Below are positions 1 through 8,349 of a stretch of 59,314 nt of DNA, piece after piece. Below the pieces are notes generated by a model. That model saw only the letters and a program-made list of their open reading frames with translations. It was not told the DNA's origin and made no database searches. The stretch is taken from the IMG/VR virus record IMGVR_UViG_3300008267_000206, positions 1 through 59,314 of that record. One strand, written 5' to 3'. Within the stretch, counting starts at the first letter, position 1. Every line of letters starts with the position of its first letter. The position numbers and the translations under genes are program-made. This DNA comes from a virus.

Positions 1-33
1 TTTAATTTATATTTTATAAATATATTAAAAAAT

Positions 34-65
34 AAAAAACCCCAAATTTTTTTACAAATTCGGGG
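34..65 (-). terminator. Rho-independent terminator, minus strand
   Basis: Read on the minus strand, CCCCGAATTT and AAATTTGGGG form a 10-bp stem with one G-U pair and a 6-nt loop, followed directly by six T. The nearest minus-strand gene ends at 528, so a transcript ending here would run antisense across the DUF192 gene. Nothing else convincing is seen in 66-173. Confidence 0.7.
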
Positions 66-173
66 TCAATAATAACCAATAAATAAGAAAGGGTTGTTTG
101 TTTTGGTATTAGATAAATATGAGTAAAATATTAAAAGTTCAAAAAACATTTATTTTTTTTTATTAAAATCAAA

Positions 174-183
174 ATATTTATTA
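174..183 (+). promoter_or_regulatory. ATATTTATTA motif upstream of DUF192 gene
   Basis: A copy of the recurring 10-mer ATATTTAT(A/T/G)A, ending only 4 nt before the ATG at 188. The role as promoter or translation-initiation element is inferred only from recurrence before other genes. Confidence 0.4.
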
Positions 184-187
184 AAAT

Positions 188-526
188 ATGTTAGTAACTA
201 TTAATGATGTTCAGTTTAAAGTTAAACTATTAAACACCCAAGAAGAGATTAGAAAAGGAATGATGGGTAAAGATTTTGACAAATCTTTTAATGGAATGTT
301 ATTTGATATGGGTGAGGGTGAGCATTGTTTTTGGATGAAAAATTGTATCATACCTCTTGACATCATCTTTATTAAAAATGATAAAATATCAAAAATTCAT
401 CACGATTGTCCTCCTTGTAAAACAGAAAATTGTAAAAGTTATTGCGGTAAAGGTGAATATGTTCTTGAAGTCAAAGGTGGATCCTGTAAAAAATTAGGTA
501 TTAAAGTTGGTGACTTAATTGAATAA
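188..526 (+). CDS. DUF192 family small protein
   Basis: A 112-residue protein matching the DUF192 (COG1430) pattern. GMLFDMGEG (residues about 36-44) is followed by HCFWMKNCIIPLDIIFI, the family hallmark of a Phe-Trp-Met-Lys-Asn stretch and a Leu-Asp-Ile-Ile-Phe strand. The family is usually about 110-150 residues and has no settled biochemical role; many bacterial members are exported, but no signal peptide is seen here. A cluster of cysteines (CPPC, then CKSYC) sits at residues about 75-86, an insertion that could bind metal. It is a lone plus-strand gene tail-to-tail with the DHH gene, one base apart. Confidence 0.85.
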   Translation: MLVTINDVQFKVKLLNTQEEIRKGMMGKDFDKSFNGMLFDMGEGEHCFWMKNCIIPLDIIFIKNDKISKIHHDCPPCKTENCKSYCGKGEYVLEVKGGSCKKLGIKVGDLIE

Positions 527-527
527 A

Positions 528-1982
528 TCACCTAACATATTTTCTTAATTCTTGTCTTATAGATTCTCTCAAATTTTGACTACTTTCTTCTATTTTTTGT
601 TTTAAAAGATTGACAAATTCAGATTGAATCATTTTTGTAAACTTAACATATGGAGCGTCTTCAGCATTAGGATCGTATTTATATTTCCCTTCAGGTGGTC
701 TTTTTGACCTTCCGAGATAATTTAAACTTGAAATGTTTGTAATACATTTATGTCCTCCACTATTAGCTTGAATCAAATCCCAAGCATTTATCGTTATTCC
801 GTCTAATAGAGACATATCTTCATCACTTAAATTTTTAAATGGTTCATCCATAATTTCTTCAAGTCGTGATAACGATTCCTCATTATTTGAATTAAACTTG
901 TCTCCATATAACGCTTTAAAATCTTTAAATGTAAACCCAACCGATTCTTCACCGAATTCTTTTGAGCTTTCAGATATCCACTTAATAGTTGATAACGGAA
1001 TTTCTTTTTCTTTTAATTTACCTTCCCATTTACTTAAAACCTCTTGAGCAACTTCACCAAGATTAACTCCTTTAAGTTCTCTTTCTTTTTTAAATGGATT
1101 ACAAGACGCTTGTACTAAACCTAACGGCCAAGCAATAACTAAAAAGTCAGCTTCAGGATTGTTTTTAAATGGTGTATACCTATCGTAAGAACCGGGAGAG
1201 GTCATCTTACCCCCACCATACTGAACAATTATATTCCCATCAACTTTAACATTTGGGTGAGATTTCATCTGCTCAATATACGATTCTTTATTTTTTTGTA
1301 GTTGTGGAATTGTTGCGTAACCTTTTTCAGTCATTAAACGTTTTATGTTTATTAATATGTTTAATAATGATGGTTTTGAGGTCATTACAAGTTCTTCTAA
1401 GAAACCTGGTTTGTTTTTAAACGCTAATAACAATTTGTTTGTTACTAAACCTAACATTAATTTGTTTTTTGTTAATGAAGTGTCTTTATCTAACTTAAAT
1501 AGATAATTTATAACCTCATCAACACTAATATCTTTTGACGCATAGTTCGCCGAATCTACCGTTGATATTAAAGTCAAATCTTCATTTGGAAATATTTCTT
1601 TTGGGGATACAATTTGTGATATTGTTTCAACGTTAGATCTTGATGGTCTGAAACTTGTTGACGTTCCTTTTTCTACTCCGGCTTGTCTATCGTGATGATC
1701 CGTATGAATAACAAACATTGGTTTCCCGTGAGCAAAATCAACTAATACCGGCATAACATCACCTGAAGCATCAAGTTTTTTAACCGCAAATTCTTTATCT
1801 CCGTACTGAATAATTTCCGCATCAATCACCTTAATTCCATTATCTTCAAGATAATTTTTCAAACCTAAAGCAGTTGTAACTCCGTCTAAATCTTGGTGAA
1901 AATAAATCTTAGCCTTTTTATATCTTTCAGCCAGTTTATTTATATTTCTAATACCTGATTCTTTTAAAATTCTTTTTTTCAT
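528..1982 (-). CDS. DHH/DHHA1 family phosphoesterase
   Basis: A 484-residue protein with DHH-superfamily motifs in the expected order: HQDLDG (residues 29-34), VDFAHG (81-86), HTDHHDRQ (93-100, containing the DHH triad) and STVDSA (140-145). Near residue 413, SGGHK resembles the Gly-Gly-His substrate-binding motif of a DHHA1 domain. Members (RecJ, NrnA, pyrophosphatases) are metal-dependent phosphodiesterases, so a nuclease or oligonucleotidase role is likely but the substrate is unknown. All metal ligands of the N-terminal domain appear present. The N-terminus MKKRILKESG resembles that of several neighbouring proteins. The gene begins one base after the stop of the 350-residue gene and is probably co-transcribed with it. 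Confidence 0.85.
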   Translation of the reverse strand: MKKRILKESGIRNINKLAERYKKAKIYFHQDLDGVTTALGLKNYLEDNGIKVIDAEIIQYGDKEFAVKKLDASGDVMPVLVDFAHGKPMFVIHTDHHDRQAGVEKGTSTSFRPSRSNVETISQIVSPKEIFPNEDLTLISTVDSANYASKDISVDEVINYLFKLDKDTSLTKNKLMLGLVTNKLLLAFKNKPGFLEELVMTSKPSLLNILINIKRLMTEKGYATIPQLQKNKESYIEQMKSHPNVKVDGNIIVQYGGGKMTSPGSYDRYTPFKNNPEADFLVIAWPLGLVQASCNPFKKERELKGVNLGEVAQEVLSKWEGKLKEKEIPLSTIKWISESSKEFGEESVGFTFKDFKALYGDKFNSNNEESLSRLEEIMDEPFKNLSDEDMSLLDGITINAWDLIQANSGGHKCITNISSLNYLGRSKRPPEGKYKYDPNAEDAPYVKFTKMIQSEFVNLLKQKIEESSQNLRESIRQELRKYVR

Positions 1983-1983
1983 A

Positions 1984-3036
1984 TTAAATTAATTTACCAA
2001 TAGTTTTTGCACCACCAATTATATTTATCAAATCTCCAATAACGTCTCCTGTTGATTTTTTTTCCGGTTCAGTTGTTTGTGCGGTTTGAGTTTGATCTGT
2101 AGGTTTAATTTCAGTTTCTTCAGGAAACTCTTTAGCCTCTTGTTCCCAATTACTTTTACCTTGAGGACTTTCAACGTATTCTGACATTCTATTATTAAAT
2201 TCTTCTTCCCCCATTTGAGATTCTAACTCTTCAGGTCCAACAAAGTTGGCCACTCCTACTAAATCTAAAAACCCTAACCAAAACTTTGTCTTAACTAAAA
2301 GTCTTGACAATTGTCTATTTTTAAATAAACCTCCCTTTTTCCATAATCTCATTAAACCACTATAACTATCAAGACCATAAGTTCTAAACATTTTAAATTC
2401 TGATTGTGTTATCTTACCTACCGTTGATGTTAGTTTAGTTCCTGACTTAATCATTTTATACTCTTTGGAGGCTTTGGTTATCATATTTATCCAATCTTTA
2501 ACAACTTTTGTAAATTTTTTACCTCCAGGGGCTTTTTCAAGTATTGTTAATAATGTACCACCTATAGACCCAATCTTTTCAAGTAATTTTCCTATTATCG
2601 GGAATTGTTTACCTAATTTAGCCCAAGCCGAAGAACCTTTAGCCAATTTAATTAATTTGGACGCTCTTCCTCCCGCCTTTAAAATACCAATAATTGGTTT
2701 TCCAACAACATCACCAACATAAGGAACTGCCGATATTAATGACATAAATCCAAATAAATTATCACCCTGTCTAAAATAATCAAGAGCGTTAATAATATCA
2801 ACAATACCTGTTGGGTCAAAAATACCCACAATATCTCCAAGAGTATTCCACCATCTAGATTCTTTTAATATTTTAGAATTTTTTGGTGAAAATTCTTTTA
2901 CGAATTCAAATATAAATTTTTTCTCGTATGGTAATAAATTATCCCATCTTTCTTCCAATAATTTATTTTGTTCTTCTTTATAGATTTCAACCAATCTAAA
3001 TTTTAGTTGTGTCTCAGTTAATATTGTTTGTTTCAT
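1984..3036 (-). CDS. Hydrophobic probable virion protein
   Basis: A 350-residue protein of unknown function. The N-terminus (ILTETQLKFRLVEIYKEEQ) is a charged amphipathic helix similar to the start of several other proteins here. Residues about 60-130 are rich in glycine and hydrophobic residues, with DIVGIFDPTGIVDIINAL and AVPYVGDVVGKPIIG. These resemble the hydrophobic 'pre-toxin' segments that precede effector domains in polymorphic toxins and some phage injection proteins. A second hydrophobic part covers about 145-170. The C-terminal 60 residues are polar and Thr/Gln-rich. No catalytic motif was recognised. A membrane-active internal virion protein is one possibility, by inference only. 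Confidence 0.55.
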   Translation of the reverse strand: MKQTILTETQLKFRLVEIYKEEQNKLLEERWDNLLPYEKKFIFEFVKEFSPKNSKILKESRWWNTLGDIVGIFDPTGIVDIINALDYFRQGDNLFGFMSLISAVPYVGDVVGKPIIGILKAGGRASKLIKLAKGSSAWAKLGKQFPIIGKLLEKIGSIGGTLLTILEKAPGGKKFTKVVKDWINMITKASKEYKMIKSGTKLTSTVGKITQSEFKMFRTYGLDSYSGLMRLWKKGGLFKNRQLSRLLVKTKFWLGFLDLVGVANFVGPEELESQMGEEEFNNRMSEYVESPQGKSNWEQEAKEFPEETEIKPTDQTQTAQTTEPEKKSTGDVIGDLINIIGGAKTIGKLI

Positions 3037-3040
3037 AATA

Positions 3041-3050
3041 TAATAAATAT
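3041..3050 (-). promoter_or_regulatory. ATATTTATTA motif upstream of 350-aa gene
   Basis: On the minus strand the motif ends 4 nt before the ATG at 3036. It is one of ten copies described in the findings. Confidence 0.45.
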
Positions 3051-3052
3051 AG

Positions 3053-3433
3053 TTATCTATCTCTTCTTATAGGTTTATTTACACTTATTTCTGTGAATTT
3101 GTTTATATTATTTAATTGTTCTATCTTCTCAACTCTTTTTTCCAATAATTCCACCCTGAATTTGGTTTCAGATGGAGGATTTTCCATAAAAATTTTTGTC
3201 GCTTGATTAACTCCTGAAATTTGACCATTTAATGTCGCAACTTGAACTTCTAAATTACCATTTTTTGTTTCAAGAACTTCTATTCTTGCTTTTTGTTTAT
3301 TCTTGTCTTGAACCCAAAATACAATTGTTATCACCCATCCTATTACAACTACTAACGTTGAGATAATCCACTTAATATCTTTAACCGAAAAAGAAAATTT
3401 TTTATCCATTATGTTATTTTCTAAATCACTCAT
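3053..3433 (-). CDS. Membrane-anchored coiled-coil protein
   Basis: A 126-residue protein with one transmembrane helix at about residues 17-40 (WIISTLVVVIGWVITIVFWV). A Lys-rich turn and a heptad-like coiled coil follow (about 48-105: ARIEVLETKNGNLEVQVATL and onward). The layout resembles small inner-membrane phage proteins such as i-spanins or holin accessories, but no family was recognised. Its start overlaps the stop of the upstream exported-protein gene by 4 nt (ATGA), so translation is probably coupled. Confidence 0.6.
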   Translation of the reverse strand: MSDLENNIMDKKFSFSVKDIKWIISTLVVVIGWVITIVFWVQDKNKQKARIEVLETKNGNLEVQVATLNGQISGVNQATKIFMENPPSETKFRVELLEKRVEKIEQLNNINKFTEISVNKPIRRDR

Positions 3434-3873
3434 AAAGCTGACATATTATTCCATTTAATAACTAACAGAGGATTAAATGAACGAGATTTTATTGTTAAGT
3501 TTTTGGCGCAAAATTGTCCAAAAAAAGTTACACCTAAAGGTGTATAATCATAATTAATTAATTTTAAACCATACCCCTCATTAATGAATATTGATATATT
3601 TCTAACATTGGTTGATGTGTATTTTGCATTCGCTCCGTCCCAATAATAACTCTGACTATAAAACCAAAAATCATAATAGTAATAACCGCTTTTATCATAC
3701 ACATTTCTTGTAACACAATAATCAAAATCATTATAAACATTATAACCTATTCCATATGTCCAATAACCTGAATTAGATGGTTGCCAATTAATATAAACAT
3801 CCTTTTTATCCCCAATAAAAGAAAATGAGAAAAGGATTGAAATAATAATTAATATTTTTTTAAATAATTTCAT
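3430..3873 (-). CDS. Small exported protein, Tyr/Trp-rich
   Basis: A 147-residue protein of unknown function with a clear signal peptide: basic MKLFKK, then a hydrophobic core IILIISILFSFSFIG. The mature part is rich in Tyr, Trp and Asn and looks all-beta. No lipobox cysteine directly follows the hydrophobic stretch, so secretion or periplasmic location is more likely than lipoprotein anchoring. It is the first gene of a two-gene unit with the coiled-coil membrane protein. The ATATTTATAA motif lies directly upstream and the terminator of the methyltransferase gene lies behind that. Confidence 0.6.
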   Translation of the reverse strand: MKLFKKILIIISILFSFSFIGDKKDVYINWQPSNSGYWTYGIGYNVYNDFDYCVTRNVYDKSGYYYYDFWFYSQSYYWDGANAKYTSTNVRNISIFINEGYGLKLINYDYTPLGVTFFGQFCAKNLTIKSRSFNPLLVIKWNNMSAL

Positions 3874-3876
3874 TAG

Positions 3877-3886
3877 TTATAAATAT
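3877..3886 (-). promoter_or_regulatory. ATATTTATAA motif upstream of exported protein
   Basis: The minus-strand motif ends 3 nt before the ATG at 3873. It lies between the terminator at 3895-3919 and the gene, so a new transcript start here would make sense. Confidence 0.5.
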
Positions 3887-3894
3887 CCGAAAAA

Positions 3895-3919
3895 CAAAAA
3901 AGGGACTTAATTAGTCCCT
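3895..3919 (-). terminator. Terminator overlapping methyltransferase stop codon
   Basis: On the minus strand AGGGACT-AATTA-AGTCCCT forms a 7-bp stem followed by a T-rich tract interrupted by one G. The TAA stop of the methyltransferase gene (3907-3909) lies inside the hairpin. Confidence 0.75.
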
Positions 3920-4770
3920 TCTTCAAATTCAATTTTACTTTGTCGTTTTTCTTTTATAAAATGACTTATTCTCTCGTTAGCAATTTCCATATAATTTGGA
4001 GACAATTCGATTCCTATCCATCTCCTGTCAAGTATTTCTGCAGCAACTGCCGATGTCCCACTTCCCATAAAAGGATCTAATACAATATCATTTTTGTAAG
4101 TTAATATCTTAATTGCTTTTGTGGGGATGTCCATACTAAAAGTTGCCTTGGTTAATGGTCTTGAATCGTTTAGATATTTCCATTGTCCAAAAACAAGACT
4201 CATAAATTCTTTTTTATCTTCCTCAGTATAAACTTTCTTATCTTTTGTGACACCAAACAAATCAGTTTCTTTAACTATTTCAGGTGTCCATTGCGGTTCA
4301 CCTTTAATTTTTTTAATGTGATTCTTTTTATAAGCCAGAATTACACATTCTTTCGGGTTATAGATGTACGGGGCGGATGGACTCATCCAAGAACCCCAAG
4401 CGGTCGTTTTACTTCTGTGTGGTGAGTCTTCTTCCAAATCAACGATACCAAAAAATTTAAATCCGATATCTTTCATTATTTGCCAAACCTCAGATACAAA
4501 AAATATTCTTCCACCCTTTTCTTGTCTATTAATTTCGTAAGGTATATTAATCGCGACTCTACCATCATCTTTTAAAACTCTGTAAGCCTCTCTTATCCAA
4601 TCCTTACTAAACTCTTTATAAGTTTCAAAATCCATATCATCATCGTGAACATCATAATTGATTCCTACGCCATAAGGTGGTGATGTTAATACAAGATCCA
4701 CGCTTGATTCGGGTAATGTTTTCATAACCTGAATACAATCACCATTAATAATTTTTCCTGTTTCTATCAT
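3907..4770 (-). CDS. DNA methyltransferase, beta-type (TSPPY)
   Basis: A 287-residue SAM-dependent DNA methyltransferase acting on an exocyclic amino group (N6-adenine or N4-cytosine). The catalytic motif DLVLTSPPYG is at residues 25-34, close to the N-terminus. The SAM-binding motif DPFMGSGTSAVAA is near residue 233, followed by RRWIGIELSPNYMEIA. This permuted order defines the beta class. A Ser-Pro-Pro-Tyr core is frequent in N4-cytosine enzymes but does not settle the base. No restriction endonuclease is adjacent, so it is probably an orphan that protects phage DNA. It lies 9 nt downstream of a D12 adenine methyltransferase. Confidence 0.9.
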   Translation of the reverse strand: MIETGKIINGDCIQVMKTLPESSVDLVLTSPPYGVGINYDVHDDDMDFETYKEFSKDWIREAYRVLKDDGRVAINIPYEINRQEKGGRIFFVSEVWQIMKDIGFKFFGIVDLEEDSPHRSKTTAWGSWMSPSAPYIYNPKECVILAYKKNHIKKIKGEPQWTPEIVKETDLFGVTKDKKVYTEEDKKEFMSLVFGQWKYLNDSRPLTKATFSMDIPTKAIKILTYKNDIVLDPFMGSGTSAVAAEILDRRWIGIELSPNYMEIANERISHFIKEKRQSKIEFEEGTN

Positions 4771-4779
4771 ATTTTAAAT

Positions 4780-5568
4780 TTAATAATTTTTCCAAAGAGT
4801 TTCAACCTTTGTTTTTTTGTTGAAGTTTCCATCCATTGTTTTAACTTCAAACTGAATTTTCTCAAATCCGTTTTTAGTTAATTTATCATATAACTCACAC
4901 TCATACCCACTAATCAGTATTCTTGAATTTGAATTTATAACAGATTCTATAAATTGTTCCTGTTCTTCGTTATTCATATCGACTTTATATCTAACATTAG
5001 TTCTGGTAGACCAATGGTATGGTGGATCGCAATATATTAAAGTGTTAGGGTTGTTATGTTTATTAATTAATTCAACACCATCTACGTTTGAAATTATAAC
5101 CTTAGATAATCTATCGTGTAATTCCGGTAATCTATCAATTGATGATAGAAAATCAGATACCGCTTTACTCATACTTCTTCTTACGTGAGTATTCATTGAG
5201 AACCCTCCAACTCCATTATGGGAAGTTCTGTTAACATAGAAGAAGTAAAACGCTCTTTCAACCAATGAAAGTTCTTTATTTAATTCCAACTTGTATTCTT
5301 TTCGTATATCATCAGAATAAAATACCAAATCACATTTCTCTTTAAATTCTTTGAATAGTTCTTTATCTGATATTACCTTATATAAAGAATAAACGTTTTT
5401 CTCCAAATCGTTGTATATTTCAACCTCAACTATAGGTTTCTTTAATCCTACAATGTAAGTTCCTCCAAATGGTTCAATATACGTTTTAAATGGTTCTTTG
5501 GGGAAGTGTTCTATTATTTTATTATAGAACCCTCCCTTACTTCCAAAGTATCTTATAGGTGCGTTCAT
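4780..5568 (-). CDS. Dam-like D12-class adenine methyltransferase
   Basis: A 262-residue N6-adenine DNA methyltransferase of the D12 (Dam) family. The SAM-binding motifs RYFGSKGGFYNKI (residues 6-18) and YIEPFGGTYIVG (about 30-41) come first. The catalytic YCDPPYHWSTR lies near residue 178, the alpha-class order. The length is near that of Dam proteins. The start overlaps the stop of the DUF3310 gene by 4 nt, so these two and the beta-type methyltransferase form a tight cassette. An anti-restriction role is inferred; the recognition site cannot be read from sequence alone. Confidence 0.9.
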   Translation of the reverse strand: MNAPIRYFGSKGGFYNKIIEHFPKEPFKTYIEPFGGTYIVGLKKPIVEVEIYNDLEKNVYSLYKVISDKELFKEFKEKCDLVFYSDDIRKEYKLELNKELSLVERAFYFFYVNRTSHNGVGGFSMNTHVRRSMSKAVSDFLSSIDRLPELHDRLSKVIISNVDGVELINKHNNPNTLIYCDPPYHWSTRTNVRYKVDMNNEEQEQFIESVINSNSRILISGYECELYDKLTKNGFEKIQFEVKTMDGNFNKKTKVETLWKNY

Positions 5569-5789
5569 TTACCCTCCAAAGTTTCAATGTGATGTTGGAT
5601 ATACCAGATAGCTTTTTTTAAATCCTCAATTTCCTTATCTGGGTTCTTTTTTCCAGCTCTTGAGATATACTTTACAGCGTTACCTAAACTAAAACCTAAT
5701 CCCCAAACATCAATTACCTTAATTGCTTCGTAAACATTACCTTCACCAAATTGATAATGATCCGGATGATTAACCTGTTCTTTACTCAT
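5565..5789 (-). CDS. DUF3310 small protein
   Basis: A 74-residue protein matching the phage-typical DUF3310 pattern. HPDHYQFG (residues 8-15) is followed by YEAIKVIDVWGLGFSLGNAVKYISRAGKK with the conserved Asn-Ala-Val-Lys-Tyr-Ile-Ser-Arg core, then a Leu-Lys-Lys-Ala-x-Trp-Tyr helix. The family is widespread in phages and sometimes annotated as a nucleotide-kinase-associated domain, without proven function. It overlaps the neighbouring genes by 4 nt on each side (ATGA junctions), so it is translated within this operon. Confidence 0.85.
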   Translation of the reverse strand: MSKEQVNHPDHYQFGEGNVYEAIKVIDVWGLGFSLGNAVKYISRAGKKNPDKEIEDLKKAIWYIQHHIETLEGK

Positions 5790-5977
5790 ATTTCTTGTTT
5801 TAAAATTTTTTCTATTTCTTTATCCGATACCCCATTTCTATGTAGGTCAAAGACTTTTGAAGATACTTCATCCATAAAGATGAATGCGTCAGATGAAAAT
5901 AATTTTTTAAGTTGTTTTTTTTCTTCTAAGTATTCTTTGATTGTGTTCTCACTTACGAACCTACTATTGAATCCCAT
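5786..5977 (-). CDS. Hypothetical protein, 63 aa
   Basis: No family recognised. It is mostly helical and charged (TIKEYLEEKKQLKKLF). It overlaps the upstream 256-residue gene by 14 nt and the DUF3310 gene by 4 nt, which supports it as a genuine member of this operon. Confidence 0.6.
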   Translation of the reverse strand: MGFNSRFVSENTIKEYLEEKKQLKKLFSSDAFIFMDEVSSKVFDLHRNGVSDKEIEKILKQEI

Positions 5978-6734
5978 AATTTTTAATATTAGTTGTTTTA
6001 AATTTTTTTGACCTTTGATTAATTTGAGACATTAATTTTCTTTTAAAGAGAGGTATTAGTGTTTCTTCAAATGGAAACATATCATTACATACCATTTCAA
6101 AAACAGGATATTTAATAACCTTCTCCTTATTGTCAAATCTACTTAAAACTTCCGATATTGTCAATTTTTCTTTACTTTCCCTATATAATAATTTTATGGT
6201 TGATTTCGTAACGTATTCAGAGTTTTTAACTTTTCTAATTGTGTATTCCCAAAAATAAACTTCTTCACCTTTAACATAAAAAAAGAACCCTTTTTTTGAG
6301 TTAATATTATCTTTATTTTTTCTAGTGACAATATCTATTGAATCATAAACAACCGACCAAAACGCCTTAACTATATTAAAATAATCAAGTAGTTTTGGTT
6401 GTGCCATTTTTAATATTTTTTGAAACTCGATCCTTTGTTCATCGGTCATTTCAGGAATATCTTTATATTTCAAATCCGTAATTAATATTTCTTCATCAGG
6501 TGATACTAACTTTTTATCGGTATATAAAATTTTGTGGTGTGATAATAATGATTGTACATTTCCCAAATGTAAGGATAATTCTGTAAACATTGGGTATAAC
6601 TTCATCTCTTCAAGAGAGTTATTTAACTTTTGAAAATAATTTAACAAAATATATTCTTTATGTTCAGAATCGATGGTACCTTTAAACATCCAGTCGGTAT
6701 CCATCATAAATTTTATTTTTGGTAATTTTTCCAT
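5964..6734 (-). CDS. Hypothetical protein, 256 aa
   Basis: A 256-residue soluble protein without a recognised family. The first 130 residues look helical (LNYFQKLNNSLEEMKLY), and the central part (about 145-185) looks like alternating beta strands with aromatic residues (GFFFYVKGEEVYFWEYTIRK). The C-terminus is strongly basic (KRKLMSQINQRSKKFKTTN), which might contact nucleic acid. It is the first gene of the compact operon running down to the methyltransferases, with a 35-nt gap to the next gene upstream. No promoter of either class is obvious in that gap. Confidence 0.6.
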   Translation of the reverse strand: MEKLPKIKFMMDTDWMFKGTIDSEHKEYILLNYFQKLNNSLEEMKLYPMFTELSLHLGNVQSLLSHHKILYTDKKLVSPDEEILITDLKYKDIPEMTDEQRIEFQKILKMAQPKLLDYFNIVKAFWSVVYDSIDIVTRKNKDNINSKKGFFFYVKGEEVYFWEYTIRKVKNSEYVTKSTIKLLYRESKEKLTISEVLSRFDNKEKVIKYPVFEMVCNDMFPFEETLIPLFKRKLMSQINQRSKKFKTTNIKNYGIQ

Positions 6735-6769
6735 ATTCGAAGTATAAAGAACAATAAAAGTTTTTTAAA

Positions 6770-8212
6770 TTATTTGTTAACCATCATAACATAAAATTTT
6801 TCATTCCCATAATAATATGGTCCTGAGTAATCACTATCATAACCATTCATAATACCCCATCCATCTGAATCCACCAATCCTTGAGCTAAATCATCTTCAT
6901 TAATATAATACTTAATTTCATAACCATGATCTCTGAGCCAATCCGCCGGATCATAAAGAACATCATCCCTAATTATTCTATTAAGTTTTTCTTCAATCAT
7001 ATCTTCAGTAGGTTCTTTATCAATTTCTATTGAGTCTAATTCCTCTTGAGCCTTATCAATGTTATCACCAATTTCATCAATTCGTTCATCTAAGTCATTA
7101 TATTCGTCGCTATTATGTTCAAATTCATCACGCTCATCTTCAAGTTCACTTTCTAAAGTTTTCATATCTTCGATATATTTCTCCAATTGTTGAATTCTCT
7201 TTTCTTGTTCATCAGTTAATTGGAAGTCATCGTCATCAAAATAAGATTCAGGATTATCTCTAATATCGTCTTCATAAAATTCTCTAGCCACCTGTTCTAC
7301 TTGGTCGTTATCAATATAATCATCAATAAATCCCTTGTTAAAACCATCAAGTCCGATATCATCAATATAATTTTTAGCATAATCAAGTGCCGCTTCTTCC
7401 ATTTCATCCTCAGTACCTACGGTAAATTCATAATCTTTAAATTCATATCTTGGTATCATAAAAACTGATAAATTACCATAATACCCACGATCTTGAAGAT
7501 ATAAATCATATAATCCTATTTTGTTATCAGTAATTTCTTCTAACTCGTCTTTGAAATTCTCTAATTCTTCTTCGAGTTCATCTATTTCTTCTTGTACCGA
7601 TTCATCTCCAGTTTCATTATATCTTTTTGTTAACTCTTCGATTTTGGTGGTTAGTAATTGGATATCGTTATTAATACTATTAACTCTATCTTTATCTTCA
7701 TCTGAAAGGACTTCAATATCTGTTTTTAAATAATTTTTACTTATAAATTCCATAAGAGCATTTGCCATCAATCCTTCTTTATCAATATTAGGATTGTTAA
7801 CATCTCTTTCATTATTGAGTTCTTTTTCTTTTAATTCTTCAAGCTCAGACGCCATCTCAGTTTCAATTCTTTTCCTTTCTCGAGGAGTTCCATGATCCCA
7901 TATATGACCATTAACGATTGTATTACCTAAACTAAGTATATTGGTTCTTGATATATCTAAAGTACCATCAATATAAGCAACATTACCTAAACTTTCTGTC
8001 GGAGTGTTTGAGATGGTTAATTTACCTGTAATATATAGTGGTTTTTTTTGGAATGTTTTTATTTTACTTAGACCAGGACCATTGTAACTTGCCAATCTCA
8101 TTAATTCCAAATATTCTTCAGGAGATATCCTATAATATTCGTCATCTACTTGTTCGTTTAATGTTTTAAGGATGTTTAAAACTTTTTTTTCTGAAAAAAT
8201 ATTTGTCTTCAT
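6770..8212 (-). CDS. Acidic coiled-coil protein with short leucine-rich repeats
   Basis: A 480-residue, strongly acidic protein. The N-terminus (MKTNIFSEKKVLNILKTLNE) is a basic/amphipathic helix like those of several likely virion proteins here. Residues about 50-105 hold short repeats of the form G-x-L-x-I-S-x-T-x-x-x-S-L-G-N (LTISNTPTESLGN, LDISRTNILSLGN), a degenerate leucine-rich-repeat type seen in large phages. Two long coiled coils follow (about 165-235 and 325-380, Glu/Asp-rich), then a Tyr/Asp-rich C-terminus. The exact role is unknown; a structural or internal virion protein is an inference. Confidence 0.55.
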   Translation of the reverse strand: MKTNIFSEKKVLNILKTLNEQVDDEYYRISPEEYLELMRLASYNGPGLSKIKTFQKKPLYITGKLTISNTPTESLGNVAYIDGTLDISRTNILSLGNTIVNGHIWDHGTPRERKRIETEMASELEELKEKELNNERDVNNPNIDKEGLMANALMEFISKNYLKTDIEVLSDEDKDRVNSINNDIQLLTTKIEELTKRYNETGDESVQEEIDELEEELENFKDELEEITDNKIGLYDLYLQDRGYYGNLSVFMIPRYEFKDYEFTVGTEDEMEEAALDYAKNYIDDIGLDGFNKGFIDDYIDNDQVEQVAREFYEDDIRDNPESYFDDDDFQLTDEQEKRIQQLEKYIEDMKTLESELEDERDEFEHNSDEYNDLDERIDEIGDNIDKAQEELDSIEIDKEPTEDMIEEKLNRIIRDDVLYDPADWLRDHGYEIKYYINEDDLAQGLVDSDGWGIMNGYDSDYSGPYYYGNEKFYVMMVNK

Positions 8213-8215
8213 AAA

Positions 8216-8225
8216 TTATAAATAT
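8216..8225 (-). promoter_or_regulatory. ATATTTATAA motif upstream of 480-aa gene
   Basis: The minus-strand copy ends 3 nt before the ATG at 8212. Just further upstream, 8235-8242 reads TATATTTG on the minus strand, like the host-type -7 box, but no matching -33 TTTG is present at the expected 19-nt distance. Confidence 0.45.
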
Positions 8226-8303
8226 TTTAAGATACAAATATAATCATTTTTTTGGATTTAAAAAAATAAAATATTAATTATTATTTCATTTGGAATATTC
8301 AAT

Positions 8304-8313
8304 ATATTTATAA
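8304..8313 (+). promoter_or_regulatory. ATATTTATAA motif upstream of small Cys protein
   Basis: A plus-strand copy 36 nt before the ATG at 8350. The spacing is the longest of the ten copies and compatible with a normal 5' leader. Confidence 0.45.
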
Positions 8314-8349
8314 TAATAAACCTAAATAAACTTTAAAAAACAAATTACT

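Noticed and set aside
66-187. Possible 27-aa minus-strand peptide ending at about 68
   Set aside because: Hydrophobic low-complexity sequence with no support beyond an AT-rich motif and the terminator.
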